DNA of 14,721 nucleotides. Origin: Actinomycetota bacterium. Its GTDB lineage: Bacteria > Actinomycetota > Humimicrobiia > Humimicrobiales > Humimicrobiaceae. Of this stretch, positions 6,545-13,868 are shown in pieces. Within the stretch, counting starts at the first letter, position 1, and each line of letters begins with the position of its first letter. The stretch lies in assembly GCA_028697935.1 (NCBI GenBank), contig JAQVEM010000016.1, positions 1 to 14,721 on the forward strand, written 5' to 3'. The notes below the pieces were generated by a model that saw only the letters and a list, made by a program, of their open reading frames with translations, ran no database searches and was not told the DNA's origin. The translations under genes and the position numbers were made by a program.

Positions 6545-6931
6545 ATGACAAAAAATAGCGAAGTAAAGAAGAAATCAGAAGAGATAGGGATTAATGGCCT
6601 TAACAGTATAAGTAATCTGGAAGCTGACATAATGAATATTATCTGGAGCAAAGGCAGAGTAACAGTTAGAGAAGTACATGAAGATATGCTCAGGAAAGAA
6701 ATTGAAAGCAAGGAGCATGGATTCATTCCTTATACAACCGTAATGTCAACCATGACTACTCTTGCAGAAAAGGGCCTTCTGAAGCAGGATAAAACTTCTA
6801 AAACTTATCTATATTCAGCTGCTGTTGACAGAAAAGAACTTTCAAAAAGAATAATGAAGTCAGTTGCTGAAAAATTACTGGATGAGGACACCGCTAAGAA
6901 AGTTTCTAAATTTCTTTCTGAAGCTCTTTAA
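6545..6931 (+). CDS. BlaI/MecI/CopY-family transcriptional repressor
   Basis: This 128-residue regulator has the family's winged-helix DNA-binding domain at about 22-95: the LEADIMNIIW segment (25-34), VTVREVHEDM (39-48), recognition helix around YTTVMSTMTTLAEKGLL (63-79), and a wing ending in KTYLYSA. The C-terminal 96-128 is the usual helical dimerisation region. Members act as dimers that repress beta-lactamase, copper or other genes and are often inactivated by proteolysis from a BlaR1-type membrane sensor. No sensor gene or resistance gene is in the window, so the target is unknown. The start has only a weak ribosome site, and the direct repeat just upstream could be its own operator. 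It converges with folD. Confidence 0.85.
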   Translation: MTKNSEVKKKSEEIGINGLNSISNLEADIMNIIWSKGRVTVREVHEDMLRKEIESKEHGFIPYTTVMSTMTTLAEKGLLKQDKTSKTYLYSAAVDRKELSKRIMKSVAEKLLDEDTAKKVSKFLSEAL

Positions 6932-7073
6932 TTAGAATAAGAACATTTCCAGAGAAAATATAGATAAGCTTTTTAAAGACTGAGCAACTATTAAAATAAA
7001 TACTAAAAGTTAAATAAACTATCTGACTGTTCTTAATTGTTTTATACTCTTAAATGTCCTGAGCTGATATATG

Positions 7074-8000
7074 CTAAATCTTTAACTGCATTTTAGCTGC
7101 TTTTAAAGTATTTTTTAGAAGCATAGCTATAGTCATAGGTCCAACTCCACCTGGAACCGGTGTTATATAGCTTACTTTTGGCTCTACTTTTAAGAAATCT
7201 ACATCACCTATTAATGTAACTCCCTTTTTTTCAAAATCTTCTTTTCTCCATTCCAGAAGTTCCTGGCTGGCTTTATCTTTTGTTATCCTGTTAATTCCAA
7301 CATCTATTACCACAGCTCCCTCTTTTACCATATCACCCTTAATAAGATAGGGAACACCCGTAGCTACAACAAGTATATCTGCATCTGAAATACTGGCTTT
7401 TAAATCCCTTGTTTCAATATGGCATATTGTAACTGTAGCCCATTCATTTAAAAGAAGTAGTGCTGTTGGTTTTCCTACAATCTCACTATGACCAACCATA
7501 GCAGCATTTTTGCCTTTTATAGTTATGTTTTCCCTTTTCAACATCTCTATAATACCGGATGGGGTAGCCGGAACCAGACACTCCTGATTTGCAACAAGCC
7601 TTCCCATGTTTACAGGGTGAAATCCATCTACATCTTTTTCTGGATATATTGCTTCGAGTACTTTCGCTTTATCTATCTGAGGAGGAAGTGGAAGCTGTAC
7701 CAGAATGCCATGAATATCTTCTCTATTATTAAGTTTATTCAGCTCCTGTAGTATATCTTCTGTTGATATGCTTTCTTCCATTTTTATAGTCTCGGAATAA
7801 AAACCAACCTCATTACAGCTCTTCTGTTTATTGTTTACATATATTCTTGAAGCAGGATCATCCCCTACCAGTATTACTCCAAGACCCGGTGTAAATCCTT
7901 TTGTTCTTTTAAGTTCTTCTACTTCTTCAGCAATCTCTTTTTTAATATCCTGTGATATTTTACTTCCATTAATTAGTTTAGCTATTTTAACCACCTCCAT
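7074..8000 (-). CDS. folD: Bifunctional methylene-THF dehydrogenase / methenyl-THF cyclohydrolase
   Basis: FolD interconverts 10-formyl-, methenyl- and 5,10-methylene-THF, the middle of the methyl branch. There are 308 residues from the ATG at 8000. Catalytic Tyr54 and Lys58 lie in YVNNK, Gln102 in VQLPLP and Asp125 in KDVDG; the C-terminal PVPGGVGPMT is intact. The usual NADP-binding GRS and CHSRT motifs are GHS (170-172) and CHIET (193-197) here, which suggests NAD rather than NADP. The start is odd: the only ribosome site (GGAGGTG) overlaps the ATG itself and is 8 bases before an in-frame ATA at 7985, where homologues usually begin with Met-Ala-Lys-Leu. Initiation at ATA, or at the poorly served ATG, is therefore open. 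It lies 94 bp after fhs, probably in the same transcript. Confidence 0.93.
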   Translation of the reverse strand: MEVVKIAKLINGSKISQDIKKEIAEEVEELKRTKGFTPGLGVILVGDDPASRIYVNNKQKSCNEVGFYSETIKMEESISTEDILQELNKLNNREDIHGILVQLPLPPQIDKAKVLEAIYPEKDVDGFHPVNMGRLVANQECLVPATPSGIIEMLKRENITIKGKNAAMVGHSEIVGKPTALLLLNEWATVTICHIETRDLKASISDADILVVATGVPYLIKGDMVKEGAVVIDVGINRITKDKASQELLEWRKEDFEKKGVTLIGDVDFLKVEPKVSYITPVPGGVGPMTIAMLLKNTLKAAKMQLKI

Positions 8001-8094
8001 AAATTAAAATTTTGTTTAATCAAGCTTCTTTAATTTTAAGTCCTTTAATCCAGGTTTAGTCCCATAGCTTAAAGTTCGTCCCGGCCTTCTTAGT

Positions 8095-9792
8095 TTAAAA
8101 CAATCCCACAATATTGCCATTTTCGTCTATATCTACTTTTGTTCCCGCTGGAACTTCTGGTAGCCCGGGCATAGTTCGCATTGTTCCAAGCAAAGGATAA
8201 AGGAAACCTGCTCCTATAGAAGCTCTTATATCTCTTATAGGAACAGTAAAACCGGTAGGTCTTCCTTTAAGATTGGGGTCATGACTGAGTGAAAGATGTG
8301 TCTTTGCCATACATATCGGTAGCTTATCAAATCCCTGCCTGGTATATAATTCAATTTTACTTTCTGCTTCAGGTAGATATTCCACACCATCAGCACCATA
8401 AATTTTAGTGGCAATTTCTTCAATTTTCTTTTTTATAGGCCAGTCCAGTGGATAAAGAAATCTAAATTCTGATTTCTTATTTGCCGCTTTTATCACTGAT
8501 TCAGCAAGTTCCAGTCCCCCATTCCCTCCATTAAGCCATACATTACTTTCTACAGCATCTTCTGCACCGGCTGCAAGAGATCTTTCTCTTACAGCATCTA
8601 TCTCTTCTCTGGTATCTGTATTAAATTTATTTATTGCAACAACTACAGGTACCCCAAAAAGCTTCATGTTCTCGATCATTTTTTCAAGATTTGCACATCC
8701 TCTTATGACCCCTTCTACATCAGGCCTGGTCATAAGCTCTCTATCTACTCCTTTGCCCGGGATAAATTCAAATACACCACCGTGCATCTTTAGAGCTCTT
8801 ATCGTTGCTACAATAACTACAGCATCCGGTTTTAAGCCTGAATATCTGCATTTAATATTCATAAATTTTTCTGCTCCACAGTCAGCACCAAAACCGCTTT
8901 CTGTTACTACGTAATCACCAAGCTTGATAGCTATCTGGTCTGCCAGAATCGAACTATTACCATGTGCAATGTTAGCAAAAGGCCCTGCATGTACAAAACA
9001 CGGTGTATGTTCAATAGTCTGGAGCAAATTAGGCTTTATTGCATCTTTTAAAAGGACAGTCATAGAGCCTGCGCATTTTAAGTCTTCAGCTGTTACTGGA
9101 TCACCACCATATGTTGAGCCAACTACCATTCTTGCCAGTCTCTGCCGGATATCCTTAAGTCCGGTAGTCAGTGCAAGAATTGCCATTACTTCAGAGGCAA
9201 CAGTGATATCATATCCTGTCTCCCTAGGAATACCATTGAGAGGACCTCCCAGACCTATAATAATATTTCTCAATGCCCTATCGCTTACATCAACTACTCT
9301 ATTTAATGTTATGCTGAATGGGTCTATGTTAAGCTTATTTCCTTTCATAAGATGGGTATCAAGGAAAGCAGCCAGCAAATTGTGTGCTGCTCCTACAGCA
9401 TGAGTGTCACCTGTCAGATGGAGGTTGAAATCTTCCATTGGGAGAACCTGGGAATAACCACCACCGGCAGCACCTCCTTTTATGCCAAATACCGGACCAA
9501 GGGAAGGTTGCCTTATACAGGTTATGGCTTTTTTGCCGAGCTTGTTTAAAGCCATGCTTAAACCAATGGTCGTTACTGTTTTCCCCTCGCCAAGCGGGGT
9601 GGGAGTAATTGCTGTTACATCAATATACTTTCCATCCGGCCTATCCCTGAAATTGTCTAAAACCTCGAGTTTTACCTTTGCCTTATAATTCCCGTATAGT
9701 TCCAGGTAATCTTCATCAAGACCAATCATTGCTGCAATTTCTTTTATTGGCTTCATTTTAGCTGCCTGAGCAATTTCAATATCACTTTTCAT
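8095..9792 (-). CDS. fhs: Formate-tetrahydrofolate ligase (10-formyl-THF synthetase)
   Basis: This is a 565-residue ATP-dependent enzyme that makes 10-formyl-THF from formate, the first tetrahydrofolate step of the methyl branch. The start at 9792 is preferred over an ATG at 9819 because GAGAGGAG lies four bases upstream and homologues begin MKSDIEIAQ. The P-loop TPLGEGKT is at residues 65-72. The GIKGGAAGGGYSQV and NLHLTGD segments and the C-terminal MRTMPGLPEVPA are typical and uninterrupted. It is full length, with no anomalies seen. It lies between acsC (372 bp upstream) and folD (94 bp downstream). The long upstream gap with a candidate promoter suggests that fhs-folD can be transcribed apart from the acs genes. 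Confidence 0.97.
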   Translation of the reverse strand: MKSDIEIAQAAKMKPIKEIAAMIGLDEDYLELYGNYKAKVKLEVLDNFRDRPDGKYIDVTAITPTPLGEGKTVTTIGLSMALNKLGKKAITCIRQPSLGPVFGIKGGAAGGGYSQVLPMEDFNLHLTGDTHAVGAAHNLLAAFLDTHLMKGNKLNIDPFSITLNRVVDVSDRALRNIIIGLGGPLNGIPRETGYDITVASEVMAILALTTGLKDIRQRLARMVVGSTYGGDPVTAEDLKCAGSMTVLLKDAIKPNLLQTIEHTPCFVHAGPFANIAHGNSSILADQIAIKLGDYVVTESGFGADCGAEKFMNIKCRYSGLKPDAVVIVATIRALKMHGGVFEFIPGKGVDRELMTRPDVEGVIRGCANLEKMIENMKLFGVPVVVAINKFNTDTREEIDAVRERSLAAGAEDAVESNVWLNGGNGGLELAESVIKAANKKSEFRFLYPLDWPIKKKIEEIATKIYGADGVEYLPEAESKIELYTRQGFDKLPICMAKTHLSLSHDPNLKGRPTGFTVPIRDIRASIGAGFLYPLLGTMRTMPGLPEVPAGTKVDIDENGNIVGLF

Positions 9793-9890
9793 AAGACTCC
9801 TCTCGTACTTGATATACAATTAATTTTTTAAATTCAATATAATTAAATCTATATCTTATCCGTAACTTAACCCACACACATGTATATATA

Positions 9891-9917
9891 TGACAGGGTG
9901 TTTCACCTTCTATGTCA
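9891..9917 (-). promoter_or_regulatory. Hairpin in the probable fhs leader
   Basis: TGACA/TGTCA (outer, 5 bp) and GGTG/CACC (inner, 4 bp, 3-base loop) stack with an asymmetric internal loop of one and five bases. It lies about 100-125 bases upstream of the fhs start and has no T-run. It may be RNA structure or a protein-binding palindrome. Confidence 0.3.
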
Positions 9918-10031
9918 CTATAGATTAAGCTTATCGGTAACATTAGTCTATCAGCAATTCCAGAATCTCTGCCTTTGATTTAATTAGCAATCCAGCAGGC
10001 AGCCTACCCATTCCTAACAGGAGATCACCCT

Positions 10032-10037
10032 ATTATA
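10032..10037 (-). promoter_or_regulatory. Candidate -10 box for fhs-folD
   Basis: A perfect TATAAT, preceded by TGTA, lies about 240 bp upstream of fhs. No good TTGACA-like -35 is at the right distance, so the call is tentative. Confidence 0.3.
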
Positions 10038-10164
10038 TACAAAATAATATACAATAATTATATATAATAATTTTAAGTTTCCTTTAAGTTTCTGATAAAA
10101 AAAGATACACCCTAAGAATTATATAAGAATTACTAATATGTTACAAACTAAATTTTAAGCAGCT

Positions 10165-11520
10165 CTATTTTTTCCCGGCATATTCTCTTAAAAATTTCGG
10201 AACTTCACTTGCTTCCCTCGGTCCAACAACAACTTTCCATCCGCCTCCGAGCTCATCTTCAAGTTCACCCTGGATCTGGGCTACATATCCCGGTATCACG
10301 AGTTCTTTTTTCTTTACTTTATCAGCAATACCACTCTGATTTACAAAACGGGCAATCAATTCAGGGACAAATTTTCCGGCAGCCCAGGCAGTAAGAACTG
10401 ACTGTCCCTCAACGTCCATAACCAGAAGCCATGAAGGTACTTTGCTGTTTTCTACCTCACCGGAGATTATAAAATATGTTAGAGAGAAATTAGTTGTAAT
10501 TAAAACAGGGGAATTTTCATCCGGATTTCCTATTTCATAAATCTTTTGTTCTACCTGCATTGGCCTTCTCGGGTCGGTATATATATTCTGCCTGTATACG
10601 AGAAGCGGATAAATATTCTGATAATCAGCATTAGAAAGCACAATAATTGAGCCATATTTAGCTACAAAAACAGAAGCTATCAGTGCCTCTTTTAATGGGT
10701 CATCGGTCATTTCATCAGGAAATACTATAGTAGGATAACCAAGAAGTCTGTTTTTCTGTTTTATGGCAGCCATCCTTAATATAACCTGATTATAAAAATC
10801 ATCTTTAAAATTTCTTGCCCCTAGATCTATTACAATATTTTTAATCCCGGCATCACGCATCTTTCCGGTAACTTCCATTACATCTTCAAATGTCTTCCCC
10901 CTTACTGCTATTGGACAACCTGTTTCTTTACAAATCTCAATAAATAAATCGACATTGTCTGAAGAAGCTGCATGAATCAGAGGTTTTCTTTCGCGGAAAG
11001 TCTCAGCTGCGCTTTTTAGAGTCTGTGGATCATCTGAAGACAGAATCAGAGGTTTTTTTGTAAGAGCGGCAACCTTTTCTGCAACTTCCATAAATTTTTC
11101 TTTATTTCCGGATTTATTTTTAATACAGATTGCATCAACTTTTAAAATCTGCCCGACTCTTTCATAAGCAATGGAGTTTACTTTTTTGACAACTTCCTCA
11201 ATTTTATCGCCACTCATATCATCATTTATAGTTACTGCAAATGCATTCTGATTTACAAATGTTCTGTCATGCCTGAAAAGAACTGTTTCTTCACCAACTA
11301 CAAAAGAATCTTCTCCGGCCCCCACTTCTACTTTTAATACGGGTGGCTGGGAAGCCTCCGAGAGAGCTTCCTTTGCTTCTTCAGAAATATGAGGGCATTT
11401 TTCAAGTTCAACCTTTCCTGCCGCAAGCTGCATTGCAAACGCCAGACAGGTTGGAAATCCGCAATCCTTGCAATTTGTCTTCGGAAGCTTCTTAAATATT
11501 TCCAGACCACTTAAAGCCAT
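10165..11520 (-). CDS. acsC: Corrinoid/iron-sulfur protein large (gamma) subunit
   Basis: This 451-residue subunit carries the cobamide that shuttles the methyl group from AcsE to acetyl-CoA synthase. The N-terminal iron-sulfur domain has Cys17, Cys20, Cys25 and Cys42 (spacing C-x2-C-x4-C-x16-C), ligands of the [4Fe-4S] cluster that reduces Co(II) to Co(I). A TIM-barrel region follows from about 60. The C-terminal cobamide-binding domain includes TTNFSLTYF and the segment around DVEGQSVLTAWAAGKF. It starts at ATG 11520 after AAGGAG with a 10-base spacer. The small-subunit partner gene acsD is not adjacent on either side, which is unusual because the two proteins form a heterodimer; it must be elsewhere in the genome. 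Confidence 0.95.
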   Translation of the reverse strand: MALSGLEIFKKLPKTNCKDCGFPTCLAFAMQLAAGKVELEKCPHISEEAKEALSEASQPPVLKVEVGAGEDSFVVGEETVLFRHDRTFVNQNAFAVTINDDMSGDKIEEVVKKVNSIAYERVGQILKVDAICIKNKSGNKEKFMEVAEKVAALTKKPLILSSDDPQTLKSAAETFRERKPLIHAASSDNVDLFIEICKETGCPIAVRGKTFEDVMEVTGKMRDAGIKNIVIDLGARNFKDDFYNQVILRMAAIKQKNRLLGYPTIVFPDEMTDDPLKEALIASVFVAKYGSIIVLSNADYQNIYPLLVYRQNIYTDPRRPMQVEQKIYEIGNPDENSPVLITTNFSLTYFIISGEVENSKVPSWLLVMDVEGQSVLTAWAAGKFVPELIARFVNQSGIADKVKKKELVIPGYVAQIQGELEDELGGGWKVVVGPREASEVPKFLREYAGKK

Positions 11521-11684
11521 GCTTTTATTCTCCTTATCTTTATTCTGCTTATTTTTGTTCTCTAAGCCTTTACTCCTGCCACTTTTACTCTTTTTGTCTT
11601 GCTAGTAGAACAAAGAACAAATATACAAAATTTTATAATAAAAACTATGTTATCAAATTAACATTACGTGGTTATATTTTTATC
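11521..11684. other. 164-bp gap between acsB and acsC
   Basis: On the minus strand, ATGTTA/TAACAT can pair around a short loop and is followed by a T-rich stretch, a weak terminator at best. A purine-rich run leads to the acsC ribosome site. No gene is visible. Confidence 0.4.
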
Positions 11685-13868
11685 TTACATTATTGGTTCC
11701 ATTTCAAGCACCGGATGGTTTACTTTCTGCACCCATTCAAGTACCTGCTCTTCAGTTTCTGCTTCTTTTTCTGTTGCGATTTTATCAAGAAAATCATCAC
11801 CCAGACCGAGCTCTCTGCTTCTTTCCTCAAGTAAATCCCTTATCTCTTCCTTTAGCATCGACGGCATCCAGACAAGCCTCTTCAGTCCTCCATCAGCTCT
11901 TATAAATTTTCTTGAACAGATAAAGAACTTACTTATTCCAATAAAACCGGGTGTCTGAATTCCTCCTCCGACCATTCCTGCCATAGTGGAAAATTTCATA
12001 CCACTTGGAGTCATGCCGGGGTATTCCCTGTTTACAGCCATTACTCCATTAGTAGAAGGAAGAATTGCAACAATGACTTCAAAACATCCACAGGATGTCA
12101 TCGGGTCTACTATCATTGAATAAGCTGAAAATGATTCGAGAGTTTGATTCGAGGCTTTATAAACAAATTCATTTACTCCTTTCCATATTCCCAGTCTTTC
12201 ATCTATAGTTTCACCTTTTTTTATCGGCTGGTTCGGCCCTGTAGGATTAATTTCAAAAGATGCTTTACAGTCCAGCCAGTTGTAAGCACCACACAGGCCC
12301 GGCCTTTCAGGCGATACAACACATACATGATTGGGAGCAAATGATTGACAGAGTGTGCAGGAATAAAAAGTATCCACTGATTCATCTGTTAGATTCTTAA
12401 GCCTCTCATCTCTTGTCCTGAAAACCTTTTTTGCCTCTTTTTTGAGCCGCACAACATCTTCAACATTAGTATAAATTTTTACCTGAATCTTATCCATGAT
12501 ACTACCAAAGTTAGAATGCATCTTTGCATGCAGAATAGTCCCGAGGTGCCTGATCTTAAAACCACTCTTTACTGCTTCCCTGCTGAATCTTACCCATATA
12601 GTATCTCTCTGGCCCATGTGGAATATTCCGGTGGCATAATTAATAAAATAATGTATCTGTCTCTCCATTACAGGCTCAAAATCTTCCTGCATCTTTCTCC
12701 CATAAACCAGCACCTCAATCCCAAGTGGAAGCACTCCACCTTCTTCTATATCATCTACTTCGGGCCCAAATACTTCAATCTTTCCATCTTCAACTTCGGA
12801 AGAATCAGCACAATGTAAAAATTCTACTGCCTCACTTCTGTTTCCTCCGAATTCAACATAAGTATCTTCTTTCCTGACCCTTTCACCTTCAAAAGCCGGT
12901 CCGAAAGCTACAGGAATATCAACCTTTTCAACTGTTATTTTCAGTCCTCTTACCTCTATAGCCTTTGCAACTATTTCCTCATCCGGAATATTAGAAACCA
13001 CATGTTCGTATGTGCATATTCCCCTCGGAAGAATTTCCGGAATATCGGTATCTGCAATTGTGGGGAAACCAAAATTTATCGCACCGGCAGCATTGGCATA
13101 CTTTTCATCGTCCACCTCGCCAAGAGCAAGAACAAATGCAAAGACTCTGTTTTTATTATAGAGAAGCATTTTTTTATAATCCCCGGGCTGGACTCCGCCA
13201 AAACTCAAAGCTGCTCTTGCAGCAAAGCCAAGAGCATAAACAGTAGCACTTATATCCTTTCCAAATGGTACAAGTCTTGTGTCCCAGCCGAGCTCAACAC
13301 CTTCCTCTGCCAGTTGTTCTGCCATTGAGATGCCAGCGGTTGACCCGGACATAAAAACATAAATATTTTTTTCCTGGAGTTCTCTCGCAATCTTTACAGC
13401 AGTTTTACTATCTTTACAGGCACCCACGCACGCAGCAAATCCCGGTGCTGTTCCGTCCACAAATTCAATTCCTCTCTCCCTTAAAATAACATCTGTGGCT
13501 GCGCCAAGCCATATGCCATCTACGGGCGGCGGTCCGTCTGTATATTTTATTACTTCAATTATTTCTTCACTCCAGAGGGTTGCTATACCTGCATCAAGTG
13601 TGCCTCCAAGATATGGTAGCCATACCTTCTCTTCAGGAACAGGAGGAAGCAGCTTTTTTGCTTCATCAAGAACTTTTTCACAATCAGATAATTTTTCTAC
13701 TTTTATACCAGTCATACTGTATATTACAGGTAGATAATAACCTGTGTTCGGGAATTCCACCTTTTGTTCTATTCCGTGTTTTTCAATGCATTCTTTAAGC
13801 GTTTTTTCTGCACGCTCAACTGTTTTGTACGCTCCTTTTATCGCACCGGTTGCAATAATTTTAGACAT
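11685..13868 (-). CDS. acsB: Acetyl-CoA synthase (CO dehydrogenase/acetyl-CoA synthase alpha subunit)
   Basis: This 727-residue enzyme joins a methyl group, CO and CoA to form acetyl-CoA, the last step of the pathway. The N-terminal CO-channel/CODH-contact domain occupies roughly residues 1-310, the middle domain about 311-495, and the C-terminal domain holds the A-cluster: Cys504, Cys507, Cys516 and Cys526 for the [4Fe-4S] cubane, and Cys593-Gly594-Cys595 chelating the distal nickel. These are offset by two from the Moorella positions, and all are present. Full length, bacterial type. The ATG at 13868 overlaps the cooS stop by 8 bp (ATGTCTAA), with AGGAGG inside the end of cooS, so the two subunits of the complex are translationally coupled. 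Confidence 0.97.
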   Translation of the reverse strand: MSKIIATGAIKGAYKTVERAEKTLKECIEKHGIEQKVEFPNTGYYLPVIYSMTGIKVEKLSDCEKVLDEAKKLLPPVPEEKVWLPYLGGTLDAGIATLWSEEIIEVIKYTDGPPPVDGIWLGAATDVILRERGIEFVDGTAPGFAACVGACKDSKTAVKIARELQEKNIYVFMSGSTAGISMAEQLAEEGVELGWDTRLVPFGKDISATVYALGFAARAALSFGGVQPGDYKKMLLYNKNRVFAFVLALGEVDDEKYANAAGAINFGFPTIADTDIPEILPRGICTYEHVVSNIPDEEIVAKAIEVRGLKITVEKVDIPVAFGPAFEGERVRKEDTYVEFGGNRSEAVEFLHCADSSEVEDGKIEVFGPEVDDIEEGGVLPLGIEVLVYGRKMQEDFEPVMERQIHYFINYATGIFHMGQRDTIWVRFSREAVKSGFKIRHLGTILHAKMHSNFGSIMDKIQVKIYTNVEDVVRLKKEAKKVFRTRDERLKNLTDESVDTFYSCTLCQSFAPNHVCVVSPERPGLCGAYNWLDCKASFEINPTGPNQPIKKGETIDERLGIWKGVNEFVYKASNQTLESFSAYSMIVDPMTSCGCFEVIVAILPSTNGVMAVNREYPGMTPSGMKFSTMAGMVGGGIQTPGFIGISKFFICSRKFIRADGGLKRLVWMPSMLKEEIRDLLEERSRELGLGDDFLDKIATEKEAETEEQVLEWVQKVNHPVLEMEPIM

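Larger units (their letters stand above)
9793..10164. other. 372-bp non-coding region between acsC and fhs
   Basis: It is too short and too AT-rich for acsD, which often neighbours acsC. On the minus strand it contains a T-run at about 10097-10103 without a good stem, a TATAAT box (10032-10037), then several possible hairpins: CTGCC/GGCAG with inner GATT/AATC, CAGA/TCTG, and the two-part hairpin at 9891-9917. It ends with the fhs ribosome site. Confidence 0.55.

Noticed and set aside
8924..9403. 159-residue plus-strand ORF
   Set aside because: It lies entirely antisense within fhs, which is intact and highly conserved.
9793..9819. Upstream ATG (9819) as the fhs start
   Set aside because: The extra nine residues are not typical of the family, and the ribosome site GAGAGGAG lies between the two ATGs.
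9891..9917. Cobalamin-riboswitch-like GGTGAAA..CC
   Set aside because: The conserved GCCACTG and B12-box elements are missing from the surrounding sequence.
9793..10164. Degraded acsD between acsC and fhs
   Set aside because: The space is about a third of an acsD gene, and no frame shows any corrinoid-protein small-subunit motif.
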